The position numbers and the translations under genes are program-made. Shown in pieces: positions 42,142 through 50,288 of a stretch of DNA of 64,000 nucleotides. The DNA is from Cupriavidus taiwanensis (GTDB lineage Bacteria; Pseudomonadota; Gammaproteobacteria; Burkholderiales; Burkholderiaceae), in contig NZ_LT984804.1 of NCBI RefSeq assembly GCF_900250115.1, positions 2,619,301 through 2,683,300 on the forward strand. Reading direction: 5' to 3'. Under the pieces are notes generated by a model. It ran no database searches, was not told where the DNA came from, and was given only the letters and a program-made list of their open reading frames with translations. How positions within the stretch are numbered: the stretch's first letter is position 1; every line of letters starts with the position of its first letter.

Positions 42142-42450
42142 TCAGTCCAGAAGCGCGATGGCGCGGCCGAGTCGTTCACGGGCGGCAACGGTGTCTCCGT
42201 CGTTGCCAACCAGGTCGTGTGCTTCGATCACCAGCGAGCGCATCGCCTCCAGGCGCTGCAATTGCTGTGGGCTGCGCCCGTCGCGCGCAGCGTTGGCGAC
42301 GTCGGCGTCGAGCAGGCGCCAGACCTCGTCCAGTTCGGATTCCCGGTAGATCATGTGTTCCACTTCGCGGGAGACCGCCATCCGCTCGCAGATCGACGAC
42401 AGCGTGGCGGCCGAGTAGTCGTCGATGGAAGTCAGTTCGTCGGCATGCAT
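42142..42450 (-). CDS. Small helical protein of unknown function
   Basis: The 102-residue acidic protein is predicted to be almost entirely helical (ATLSSICERMAVSREVEHMI, ESELDEVWRLLDADVANAAR, RLEAMRSLVIEAHDLVGN). It has no signal peptide or cysteine cluster. The start chosen, ATG at 42450 (MHADELTSIDD), avoids an N-terminal extension into the monooxygenase gene. It sits 23 bases after that gene and 61 bases before the Rieske oxygenase gene. A small accessory or regulatory protein for one of these oxygenases is possible. No family is recognised. Confidence 0.72.
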   Translation of the reverse strand: MHADELTSIDDYSAATLSSICERMAVSREVEHMIYRESELDEVWRLLDADVANAARDGRSPQQLQRLEAMRSLVIEAHDLVGNDGDTVAARERLGRAIALLD

Positions 42451-42473
42451 GGGGCTCTCCACTCTGCGCGCCG

Positions 42474-43691
42474 TTACCGGCCCTTGGGGCCGAATTTCGA
42501 GGGCTGCAGGCCGATGACCGCACGTCCGTAGCCGGTCATGGCGCTGTCCCATGTAAAGGCGAAGTGCTGGGCCGCGGAATTTACGTCGCGCCAGATCCGC
42601 TGCAGCTCGGAACTGTTGTAGATGCCGGACCCGCCGGCGGCTTCGAACAGTGCGTTCACCGCGTAGCGCGCCTTCTGCGCGGCATAGGCCCAGTCGCGCG
42701 GAATGCGTGCCCAGTCAAGATCGCTGATCGAGCGCGGATCGTCCGCACTGTCCACGCGGCGCGCATCCTCGCGCACCACGGCCAGCGCCGCGTCGATCTC
42801 GGCCACCGATTCCGCCACCCGTGCGAACGTGGCCGATTGCTCGGCTGCCTGTTCGCTGCTGAACGTGGCCAGGCGCGCCGCCAGCCCTTCCGAGAACGAC
42901 CGCACCGCCGCACGCGCCATGCCTAGTGGCGCGCCCACGAGCGAAAACGGCGTGACGTTCTGGAACGGCATCCGGTAGATCGGTGCGCGCACCGATCCGG
43001 TTTCATCGGCCATGCCCGACATCATGTCCTTCACCGATACCGAGCGATGCGCCGGGATGAACGTATCGGCGATGCGGATCGAGCGGCTGCCGGTGCCGCG
43101 CATGCCGGCAGTGAACCAGTCGTCGACAATCTCGATGTCTTCGCGCGGCACCACGAAGAAACGCGGTTCGGGCGGCTGGCCTTCGCGCTGCACCGCATTG
43201 CCGACGATGACCCATTGCACGTGGTCGATGCCGGAGCAGAAGCGGCCGTCGCCGTTGACCAGCCGATAGCCGCCGTCCACTTCGGTGACAGTGCCGCCGA
43301 GACGGAACACCGTCGCGGTCAGCACGCGGTCGGCGCTCATCACCTCGCGCTGCGCCTGCAGCGGGAACAGGTTCAGCATCCAGCTATGCCCGGCCAGGAC
43401 ACCATAGACCCAGCCGGTCGAGCCGCACGCGGAGGCGATCTCGGCAGTCACGTCGACCAGCGTCGCGAAGCCCAGCTCTGAACCGCCAAACATGCGCGGC
43501 GTCACGACGCCGAACAGGCCGGCATCCATCAGGTCGCGGATGGTCTCCGCGGATACGATGCGCTCGCTTTCGGTGCGATCGGCGCGCGCGCGGATCTTTT
43601 CGTGCAGCGCACGCGCCGCGGCCATGGCGGCGTCGTGGCTGGCCAGTACGGGCAGGCTGCCGGAAGAGGTTGCCAGGGGGGATGTGCTCAC
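42474..43691 (-). CDS. Flavin-dependent monooxygenase, acyl-CoA dehydrogenase fold (group D)
   Basis: The 405-residue protein has the acyl-CoA dehydrogenase fold but none of the usual CoA features. It resembles HsaA/HpaB/DszC-type oxygenases: GLFGVVTPRMFGGSELGFATLVDVTAEIASACGSTGWVYG, then WVIVGNAVQREG, RGTGSRSIRIADTFIP and a C-terminal EAAGGSGIYNSSELQRIWRDVNSAAQHFAFTWDSAM. These enzymes use reduced flavin from a separate reductase to hydroxylate phenols or related rings. The reductase partner is probably the gene at 51057. It follows the BNR-propeller gene by 103 bases in run B. Confidence 0.88.
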   Translation of the reverse strand: MSTSPLATSSGSLPVLASHDAAMAAARALHEKIRARADRTESERIVSAETIRDLMDAGLFGVVTPRMFGGSELGFATLVDVTAEIASACGSTGWVYGVLAGHSWMLNLFPLQAQREVMSADRVLTATVFRLGGTVTEVDGGYRLVNGDGRFCSGIDHVQWVIVGNAVQREGQPPEPRFFVVPREDIEIVDDWFTAGMRGTGSRSIRIADTFIPAHRSVSVKDMMSGMADETGSVRAPIYRMPFQNVTPFSLVGAPLGMARAAVRSFSEGLAARLATFSSEQAAEQSATFARVAESVAEIDAALAVVREDARRVDSADDPRSISDLDWARIPRDWAYAAQKARYAVNALFEAAGGSGIYNSSELQRIWRDVNSAAQHFAFTWDSAMTGYGRAVIGLQPSKFGPKGR

Positions 43692-43794
43692 GTCTTGTCT
43701 CCTGTGTGAGGACGTACGTCTCCGCGCCGCGCGCCGGTGACGCCGCGGCGAGGCAAGGTTCGTCGTTTCTGAATGGTTCGGCCGGGGGCGGCCG

Positions 43795-44952
43795 TCAGGT
43801 GCCGGTGCGCATGCGGTCCTCTACCTTCTCGCGCTCGTCGACCTGCAGGAACCAGCGGTAGTGACCGCCCTTCGAGATCGGGGGCAGGTCGTCGGCAACC
43901 GTGTACCAGTTCTCGCCACCGTCTTCGCTGGCGTAGGTTTCGCCGGTCGCGGTACCGGCCAGCAGCATCAGCTGGTCGTCCCAGTGATACAAGCCCATGC
44001 CCTCGATGTTGCCGATGACTTCTGCGGGCAGGCCGTTGCGGATTTCCTGCCACGTTGCGCCGCCATCGCGGCTGCGCAGCACGGTGGCATCGGCGCTGCG
44101 CTTGGCGCCCCAATCACGCGGCGCGTTGCCGGGGCCGCCAAGGTACAGCACGTTCTCGTCGCGCGGGTCGATGAACATGGCATCGGGGTAGCCGATACGG
44201 TCCGCGCGCGTCATCAGGTGGGTCCAGGTCTCGCCGGCGTCGGCGCTGTAGTGCAGGCCTTCGCCGCCACACATGAAGAGCTGTGCGGGGTTCGACGGAC
44301 GGATCAGCACGCGGTGGTTGTCGTGATAGAACTTGTCCTGCGCGGACTCATAGCTGCGCGGCTCGGTCCAGGTGGCGCCGTCGTCCGTCGTCTTCAGCAA
44401 CGCGCCCTGCTCGATGCATACGTACAGCGTGCCCGGTTGCGCCGGATGAAAGGCCACGTTCTTGACATGCGCTACGTGCGGCGGCGGCGGGAACGTCCAC
44501 TTGTCCTGGTCCGGCACGGACAGCATGGCCGAGACTTCCACCCAGTTCTCGCCGAGGTCGTCGCTGCGATACAGGGCCGAGGGCTCGGTGCCGAGATAGA
44601 GCACCACGCGGCCCTCGCGCTGCTGGGCCGCGAGCGTGTAGATGTGATCGCTCTTCAGGCCGTTGCCGCGCGGCTCCCAGGTGACGCCGAGGTCGCGGCT
44701 GACCCACATGCCGCCCTTGCCGTGCGCGCCGGCAAACATCAGCCCCGATTGCGGCTCAAACAGCAGCGCGCTCACGTGACGGTCTTCCAGCGCCGAGCGG
44801 GTCCGCTGCCAGGGCGCGCCCTGCCTTGTCCGCTCGAATACATGCATGCCACGCAAGGTGGCGACGAAGAGTTGGGTAGCGGGGCCGCTGCCGTTTGTGA
44901 CCGTGCCGCCGTTGCAAGAAAGGACTGCGATCAATTTGTTCTCCATTTCCAT
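43795..44952 (-). CDS. BNR-repeat beta-propeller protein (sialidase-like fold), cytoplasmic
   Basis: The 385-residue protein has at least six Asp-box motifs: SRDLGVTW, SDDLGENW, TDDGATW, SADAGETW, SRDGGATW and SEDGGENW. They are spaced about 45-60 residues apart, giving a propeller of the BNR/Ycf48 type. No signal peptide is present, which is unusual because most relatives are exported. Sialidase catalytic residues are not evident, so it is probably not a glycosidase. It is first in run B, 261 bases from the divergent run C. A scaffold, lactonase or sensor function for the pathway is possible. Confidence 0.85.
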   Translation of the reverse strand: MEMENKLIAVLSCNGGTVTNGSGPATQLFVATLRGMHVFERTRQGAPWQRTRSALEDRHVSALLFEPQSGLMFAGAHGKGGMWVSRDLGVTWEPRGNGLKSDHIYTLAAQQREGRVVLYLGTEPSALYRSDDLGENWVEVSAMLSVPDQDKWTFPPPPHVAHVKNVAFHPAQPGTLYVCIEQGALLKTTDDGATWTEPRSYESAQDKFYHDNHRVLIRPSNPAQLFMCGGEGLHYSADAGETWTHLMTRADRIGYPDAMFIDPRDENVLYLGGPGNAPRDWGAKRSADATVLRSRDGGATWQEIRNGLPAEVIGNIEGMGLYHWDDQLMLLAGTATGETYASEDGGENWYTVADDLPPISKGGHYRWFLQVDEREKVEDRMRTGT

Positions 44953-45054
44953 GTGACGCGGACGGTGCTACTGCGCTGCACGATGCCGCCGCAGGTTTCC
45001 GCCAGTGATGTGCCTTTGGGCCGATGCCCGGGAAAGTCCGTGCATCAACATGCT

Positions 45055-45083
45055 TTGACTTTTTTCTTGTTAGTCGAAATAAT
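45055..45083 (+). promoter_or_regulatory. Candidate sigma70 promoter of run C
   Basis: TTGACT (-35, 45055-45060) and AATAAT (-10, 45078-45083) are separated by 17 bases, about 130 bases upstream of the reductase start. This is the best promoter-like match in the island. The same 261-base gap must also serve the divergent run B. Confidence 0.6.
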
Positions 45084-45101
45084 ATGCAAAAAAGAATTTC
45101 G
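45075..45101. promoter_or_regulatory. Candidate operator overlapping run C promoter
   Basis: Inverted arms CGAAAT (45075-45080) and ATTTCG (45096-45101) flank a 15-base AT-rich centre containing ATATGCAA (45082-45089). They cover the -10 region, so a bound protein would block transcription. One of the island GntR proteins is the likely binder, by inference. Confidence 0.4.
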
Positions 45102-45213
45102 CGTCAACGACGAAGCGAGCGACAACGGCCCAGCCCACCCGCCCGCTTTGGACGCCAGGCGCCGGCAGGCATACGCCTCGCCGCATCACTGAACGTCGTC
45201 ACTGGAGACACAC

Positions 45214-46176
45214 ATGAACGACCTGCCCCAGTCCATGGGCGCCCTCCTTGAGTTGCGCCTGGAGTCGATTCAATTCCTCGCTCGCGACACGCTGCTCTAT
45301 GCCTTCGCGTCTCCGGTGGGCGCCGCGCTGCCGCCGTGCGAACCGGGTTCCCATATCGGCTTGCACCTGCCCAATGGCCTGGTGCGCCAGTACTCGCTGC
45401 TCGAAGGCGGCCGCGAGCCGCGGCGCTACCAGGTAGGGGTGAAGCGCGACCCCAAAAGCCGCGGCGGTTCCAGCTTCATGCACGAGCAGTTGCGCCCCGG
45501 CGCGGTGATCCAGGTCGAGCCGCCGCGCAACAATTTCCCGCTGAATGAAGAGGCCGAGCATTCGGTGCTGGTCGGGGGCGGCATCGGCATCACGCCGATC
45601 CTGTGCATGGCAAGGCGCCTGAAGGCGCTGGGCCGGTCGATGACACTGGTGTACTCGTGCCGCGACCGCGTCGACGTCGCCTTCCTCGAGGAACTGCGCA
45701 GCTACGAGAACCTGCACCTGCACATCGACGCGGAAGCGGGCGGCGTGCTCGACATCGCCGAAGTCGTGAAGGCGCATCCGGCCAACACGCACTTCTATTG
45801 CTGCGGCCCGGGCCCGATGCTGGCGGCCTTCGAGGCAGCCACGGCCCACCTGCCTGCGGCGCAGGTCCACGTCGAGTATTTCACCGCGAAGCAGGAAGCC
45901 GCCCTGGACGGCGGCTACACGGTCGAACTGAAGCGCAGCGGCAAATCGCTGCAGGTACCGGGTGGCAAAACCATCCTGCAGGTGCTCAAGGATGCCGGCG
46001 TGGAAGTGGCGCACTCCTGCGAGGAAGGCGTGTGCGGCGCCTGCGAGACGCGCGTGCTGTCCGGCATTCCCGACCACCGCGACGCCATCCTCTCCGAACC
46101 GGAGAAGGCGGCCAACAACACCATGATGATCTGCTGCTCGGGCTGCAAGGGCGAGCGGCTGGTCCTCGATCTGTAA
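45214..46176 (+). CDS. PDR-type oxygenase reductase (FMN, NAD, 2Fe-2S)
   Basis: The 320-residue reductase has an N-terminal FMN-binding barrel (LVRQYSLLEG at 57-65), an NAD-binding domain with VGGGIGITPILCMARRL (120-136) and YCCGPGPML, and a C-terminal plant-type ferredoxin. The 2Fe-2S ligands are Cys269, Cys274, Cys277 and Cys307. This is the phthalate dioxygenase reductase/VanB layout. It is first in run C and should feed electrons to the Rieske oxygenase at 40827 in the divergent run, and perhaps also to the one at 33736. The ATG at 45214 (MNDLPQSMG) is the natural start. Confidence 0.94.
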   Translation: MNDLPQSMGALLELRLESIQFLARDTLLYAFASPVGAALPPCEPGSHIGLHLPNGLVRQYSLLEGGREPRRYQVGVKRDPKSRGGSSFMHEQLRPGAVIQVEPPRNNFPLNEEAEHSVLVGGGIGITPILCMARRLKALGRSMTLVYSCRDRVDVAFLEELRSYENLHLHIDAEAGGVLDIAEVVKAHPANTHFYCCGPGPMLAAFEAATAHLPAAQVHVEYFTAKQEAALDGGYTVELKRSGKSLQVPGGKTILQVLKDAGVEVAHSCEEGVCGACETRVLSGIPDHRDAILSEPEKAANNTMMICCSGCKGERLVLDL

Positions 46177-46204
46177 GTCATTTCATTCCAACCGGAGACA
46201 TCCC

Positions 46205-47218
46205 ATGATCATTGACTGCCACGGCCACGTCAGCCCGCCCGCCGAACTCTGGGTCTACAAGGCTCACATCCTGTCGCACCGCGGCGAGCACGGGCGCAGG
46301 ATGCCCGAGGTGACGGACGAGGAGATCCTGCACTACGCCAACCGCAAGGAGATGGGTCCGGCCGGGCACATCGACCTGCTCGACCGCGCGGGCACCACCG
46401 TCCAGCTGCTGTCGCCGCGTCCGTTCCAGATGATGCACAGCACGAAGCCGGGCAAGCTGGTGCACTGGTTCACCGAGGAGACCAACAACATCATCGCCCG
46501 CACGGTGAAGCTGCTGCCCAAGCGCTTCATCGGCGTGGGTGGCCTGCCGCAGGTGGCGGGCGATCCCATCGAAGTGGTGCTGCCGGAACTGGAACGCTGC
46601 GTGAAGGAACTGGGCTTCCTCGGCGTGCTGCTCAATCCGGACCCATTCGAGAACAACGGCTCCGAAGCGCCGCCGCTGGGCGACCGCTACTGGTATCCGC
46701 TCTACGAGAAGCTGTGCGAGCTCGACATTCCCGCCCACATCCACGCCACCGGCTCGCACTCCGCACGCTCGCCGTACACCGTCCACTTCATCAATGAAGA
46801 GACCATCGCGGTGTTCGGCCTGGTGAACTCCGACGTGTTCAAGGACTTCCCGTCGCTGAAGATCCTGGTGTCGCACGGCGGCGGCTCGATCCCCTACCAG
46901 ATCGGCCGCTTCCAGTCCGGCGCCGCGCGCGCGGGCCGCGACTTCCTCGCCGGAATGCGCAATCTCTACTACGACACCGTGCTGTATTCGGAGGAATCGC
47001 TGCGCCTGCTGATCAAGACCGTCGGCGCGGACCGCTGCCTGTTCGGCGCGGAGTGCCCGGGCGTGGGCTCGCAGACCAATCCGGCCACCGGCCGCACCTT
47101 CGACGACATCAAGCCGTTCATCCAGGGCTTCGACTGGCTGTCGCCGGAAGAGAAGGACCAGATCTTCTTCGGCAACGCGCAGAAGCTGTTCAATCTCGAC
47201 CTGGCGGCGTACCGCTAA
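46205..47218 (+). CDS. ligJ: 4-Oxalomesaconate hydratase-like amidohydrolase (LigJ type)
   Basis: The 337-residue Amidohydrolase_2 protein starts MIIDCHGHVSPPAELWVYKA with the H-x-H motif. It has LLSPRPFQMMHSTKP, then LLNPDPFENNGSEAPPLGDRYWYPLYEKLCELDIPAHIHATGS, VSHGGGSIPYQIGRF and FGAECPGVGS. This pattern matches LigJ of protocatechuate 4,5-cleavage pathways, which hydrates 4-oxalomesaconate to 4-carboxy-4-hydroxy-2-oxoadipate. It follows the reductase by 28 bases and precedes the extradiol dioxygenase by 25 bases. Given the varied family, a homologous ring-fission intermediate is also possible. Confidence 0.85.
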   Translation: MIIDCHGHVSPPAELWVYKAHILSHRGEHGRRMPEVTDEEILHYANRKEMGPAGHIDLLDRAGTTVQLLSPRPFQMMHSTKPGKLVHWFTEETNNIIARTVKLLPKRFIGVGGLPQVAGDPIEVVLPELERCVKELGFLGVLLNPDPFENNGSEAPPLGDRYWYPLYEKLCELDIPAHIHATGSHSARSPYTVHFINEETIAVFGLVNSDVFKDFPSLKILVSHGGGSIPYQIGRFQSGAARAGRDFLAGMRNLYYDTVLYSEESLRLLIKTVGADRCLFGAECPGVGSQTNPATGRTFDDIKPFIQGFDWLSPEEKDQIFFGNAQKLFNLDLAAYR

Positions 47219-47243
47219 GCGCGCGACCCGGAGGAGACCGACC

Positions 47244-48260
47244 ATGGCAGAAATCGTACTCGGCATGGGCACCTCGCATGGTCCCATGCTGGTCACGCCG
47301 CCGCACACATGGGGCTCGCGCCTGCCCGACGACCGCCGCAGCCTGCATCACTACCAGGGCCGGACGTGGACGTTCGACGAGCTGGTGCGGCATCGCGCGT
47401 CGGAAAACCTGGCCGCGCAGATCACGCCGGAGGTGTGGGAGGCCCGGCACGCCCGCTGCATGCAGGCCATCGAACGCATGTCGCAGGTGCTGGCCGAAGC
47501 CCGCCCCGATGTGGCAGTGATCGTCGGCAACGACCAGATGGAAATCTTCGACGACATGCTCGTGCCCGCGTTCAGCGTGATGTGGGGCGAGACCATCGTC
47601 AACAACATGATCAGCGACGAGAAGCTGTCGCGGCTGCCACCCGGCGTGGCCCACGCCATGCCCGGCTACATGCCGCCGGAAGCGACCTATGCCGGCGTGC
47701 CGGCGCTGGGCCGCCACCTGATCGAACGCGCCGTGGCCGACGGCTTCGACATCACGGCACTGAAACACCTTGCCGCGACAGAGACGCCGCACGCCTTCGG
47801 CTTCGTGTTCCGGCAATTGATGAAGGACCAGGTGATCCCCACCGTGCCGGTGCTGATCAACACGTTCTATCCGCCCAACCAGCCGACCGCCGGCCGTTGC
47901 CATGCGTTCGGACGTTCGCTGGCGCGTGCCATCCGGTCGTGGGAGAGCGATGCGCGCGTGGCCATCATCGCCTCGGGCGGCCTGACCCACTTCGTCATCG
48001 ACGAGAACGTCGACCAGTTGATCCTCGACAGCATGCGCGCGCATGACTTCGCACCCGTGGAGGGACTGGGCGAGGCGATCTTCCAGGCCGGTACCTCCGA
48101 GGTCAAGAACTGGATTCCCGTGGCCGGTGCGATGGACGAACTTGGCTTCGGCATGGAAGTGATCGACTACGTGCCGTGCTACCGCAGCGAAGCCGGGACC
48201 GGCAATGCCATGGGGTTCGCCTGCTGGCGGCCCGACAACCACAAGGAAACCATCCGATGA
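47244..48260 (+). CDS. Class III extradiol ring-cleavage dioxygenase (LigB type)
   Basis: The 338-residue protein of the LigB superfamily has His12 in GMGTSHGPML, HTWGSRLPDD, a metal-Glu region in VIVGNDQMEIFDDMLVPAF, then LINTFYPPNQPTAGRCHAFGRSL and IASGGLTHFVIDENVD. LigB-type enzymes use Fe(II) to open carboxylated catechols such as protocatechuate or gallate. The small LigA subunit is neither fused nor encoded beside it, so it is not a plain LigAB enzyme or a LigB-LigA fusion like gallate dioxygenase. It may work alone. It overlaps the next gene by 4 bases (ATGA). Confidence 0.9.
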   Translation: MAEIVLGMGTSHGPMLVTPPHTWGSRLPDDRRSLHHYQGRTWTFDELVRHRASENLAAQITPEVWEARHARCMQAIERMSQVLAEARPDVAVIVGNDQMEIFDDMLVPAFSVMWGETIVNNMISDEKLSRLPPGVAHAMPGYMPPEATYAGVPALGRHLIERAVADGFDITALKHLAATETPHAFGFVFRQLMKDQVIPTVPVLINTFYPPNQPTAGRCHAFGRSLARAIRSWESDARVAIIASGGLTHFVIDENVDQLILDSMRAHDFAPVEGLGEAIFQAGTSEVKNWIPVAGAMDELGFGMEVIDYVPCYRSEAGTGNAMGFACWRPDNHKETIR

Positions 48261-48919
48261 GCACTCCCCAGGAATACGTGCGCCGCCTGCGCCGGCTGGA
48301 TTGCTGCGCTGTGTCCGACACGCTCGACAAGCTCGGCCTGCCGGGCGTTGTGAGCGGCGTGCATCAGGAAGCCGGTGACGGCCGCATTGCCGGTCGCGTG
48401 ATTACCGTGAAGCTCGGCACGGGCGCGCCGCCACCGGGAGAGCCGCGTCACCTCGGCACCACCGCCATTGAGGCCGGCGGCGCGGACGACGTGATCGTCG
48501 TCGAGCAACGCACCGGCGTCGAGGCGGGAAGCTGGGGAGGCATGCTGTCGCTCGGCGCGAAGGTGAAGGGTATCGCGGGCGTGGTGGCCGATGGTCCCGT
48601 GCGCGACATCGACGAAGCGCGCGCGATGAACTTTCCCGTCTTCGCCTCTTCCCTCACCGCTCGTACCGCGCGCGGCCGCATCGTCGAGAAAGGCACCAAC
48701 GTGCCGATCCGCGTGTGGGACGTGGACGTCGATGCCGGGGACTACGTTCTCGCTGACCGCAGCGCTGTCATCTTCATCGCCGCGGCGAACATCGACCGGG
48801 TGCTCGAGGCCGCGGAAGGCATCGTCGCCCGCGAAGCCCGCATGGCCAAGGCCGTTCTGGCCGGCACACCGATCAGCCAGGTCATGGGCGGCAACTACGA
48901 ATTCATGCTGAAGGATTAA
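48257..48919 (+). CDS. RraA/LigK-fold protein 1 (class II aldolase candidate)
   Basis: The 220-residue RraA-fold protein has the aldolase signature Arg116-Asp117 in VVADGPVRDIDEARAMNFPVFA, and IRVWDVDVDAGDYVLADRSAVIFI near the C-terminus. Related enzymes cleave 4-carboxy-4-hydroxy-2-oxoadipate or 4-hydroxy-4-methyl-2-oxoglutarate to pyruvate and an oxoacid. RraA itself regulates RNase E and lacks that activity. The start ATGA overlaps the dioxygenase stop. It is the first of three consecutive members and the most diverged in its middle part. The activity is uncertain. Confidence 0.87.
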   Translation: MSTPQEYVRRLRRLDCCAVSDTLDKLGLPGVVSGVHQEAGDGRIAGRVITVKLGTGAPPPGEPRHLGTTAIEAGGADDVIVVEQRTGVEAGSWGGMLSLGAKVKGIAGVVADGPVRDIDEARAMNFPVFASSLTARTARGRIVEKGTNVPIRVWDVDVDAGDYVLADRSAVIFIAAANIDRVLEAAEGIVAREARMAKAVLAGTPISQVMGGNYEFMLKD

Positions 48920-48922
48920 GTC

Positions 48923-49600
48923 ATGTCAGAACAGATCGAAGACCGCAACGTCGCTCGCGCCGGCAGGCTCGACACCGCCACGCTTAGCGACGCCATGGAC
49001 CGCCTTGGCATCGTCGGCCAGTGCCGCGCCATCAAGCCGCGCGATGCCGGCTTCCGCATGGCCGGCCGCGCCTTCACCATCCTATACGGCCCCGCCGCCA
49101 GCCCGCCGGGCACCGTGGGCGACTTCATTGACGACGTGCCGCCCGGTCACGTGATCGTGCTGGACAACGGTGGCCGTACCGATGCCACGGTCTGGGGCGA
49201 CATCATGACGGAGATCGCCCATCGCCGCGGCATCGCCGGCACCGTGATCGACGGCATCAACCGCGATGTGCATCTCTGCCTGTCGCTCGGCTACCCGGTG
49301 TTCTCGCGCGACAACTGGATGCGCACCGGCAAGGACCGCGTGCAGGTGGAAGCCACCAATGTGCCGGTGAATATCGGCGACGTGCGCGTGGCACCGGGCG
49401 ACATCCTGCGTGGTGACGCAGACGGCCTGGTATCGATCCCGCGTGATCACGAGGAGCGCATCCTCGCCGCCGCCGAAGACATCGAAGCCGCCGAGGACGC
49501 CATTCGCAAGGCAGTCGCCGGCGGCATGCGTCTGGACGAGGCCCGCGCCCAGTACCGCTACCATCAACTGCAGACGCGCGCCGAAGGAGCGAAAGCATGA
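48923..49600 (+). CDS. RraA/LigK-fold protein 2
   Basis: The 225-residue RraA-fold protein has LDTATLSDAMDRLGIVGQCRAIKP at its start, PPGHVIVLDNGGRTDATVWGDI and the signature Arg114-Asp115 in TVIDGINRDVHLCLSLGYPVFS. The NVPVNIGDVRVAPGDILRGDADGLVSIPR strand is typical of the family. The C-terminus has a helical tail (YRYHQLQTRAEGAKA). It lies 3 bases after protein 1 and overlaps protein 3 by 4 bases. The signature Asp-x-Arg-Asp is retained, so it could be active. Whether it cleaves an aldol or assists the other two is not known. Confidence 0.87.
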   Translation: MSEQIEDRNVARAGRLDTATLSDAMDRLGIVGQCRAIKPRDAGFRMAGRAFTILYGPAASPPGTVGDFIDDVPPGHVIVLDNGGRTDATVWGDIMTEIAHRRGIAGTVIDGINRDVHLCLSLGYPVFSRDNWMRTGKDRVQVEATNVPVNIGDVRVAPGDILRGDADGLVSIPRDHEERILAAAEDIEAAEDAIRKAVAGGMRLDEARAQYRYHQLQTRAEGAKA

Positions 49601-50271
49601 CATTGTCCATCGACCGCATCGATCCGCGCGACACCACGCAACTGGATTTCGCGCGTACCGCTGCGCACATCGTCGACGCCGCCCGCGCCATCCCCACGGC
49701 CACGCTGCACGAGGCAGGCGGCAAGATCGGCGCCCTTCCGTCCGCGATCAAGCCGGTCGCACCGGGATTCAGGCTGTGCGGCCCCGCCGTCACAGTGCAT
49801 GCACCGGGCGGCGACAACCTGTGGCTGCACCGCGCCATCTATGCCGCGCAACCAGGCGACGTGCTGGTGGTGTCGGTCAGCGACGCCTTCGAGCACGGCT
49901 ATTGGGGCGAAGTCATGTCCACCGCCAGCCAGGTGCGCGGCCTCGCCGGCCTGGTCATCGACGGCTGCGTGCGCGACGGCGTGCTGCTGGAAGAGATCGG
50001 CTTCCCGGTGTTCGCCCGCGGTCTTTGCATCCGCGGCACCGGCAAGGATTTCGGCGCGCGCGGCTGGATCAATGCGCCGACCGTGTTTGGCGACGTGACC
50101 GTCCATGCTGGCGACCTGATCGTCGGCGACGGCGACGGCGTGGTCTGCATTCCGCGCGACAGTGCGGGCAAGGTGGTGGACGCCGGCCTTGCGCGAGAAG
50201 CGAACGAGGCTGATCAGTGCCGCCGGCTCCGTGCGGGCGAGACCACGCTCGACATCTTTGGCTGGAACTGA
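49597..50271 (+). CDS. RraA/LigK-fold protein 3, best candidate 4-carboxy-4-hydroxy-2-oxoadipate aldolase
   Basis: The 224-residue protein has LCGPAVTVHAPGGDNLWLHRAIYAAQPGDVLVVSVSDAFEHGYWGEVMSTASQVRGLAGLVIDGCVRD, with Arg126 and Asp127. The region GARGWINAPTVFGDVTVHAGDLIVGDGDGVVCIPR follows. The W-G-E and D-G-C-V-R-D segments match LigK/ProA-type aldolases closely, so this is the most likely enzyme for the last step, giving pyruvate plus oxaloacetate. It overlaps protein 2 by 4 bases and is followed by a dienelactone hydrolase after 17 bases. Confidence 0.88.
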   Translation: MTLSIDRIDPRDTTQLDFARTAAHIVDAARAIPTATLHEAGGKIGALPSAIKPVAPGFRLCGPAVTVHAPGGDNLWLHRAIYAAQPGDVLVVSVSDAFEHGYWGEVMSTASQVRGLAGLVIDGCVRDGVLLEEIGFPVFARGLCIRGTGKDFGARGWINAPTVFGDVTVHAGDLIVGDGDGVVCIPRDSAGKVVDAGLAREANEADQCRRLRAGETTLDIFGWN

Positions 50272-50288
50272 GCGGAAAGAGGGACGAC

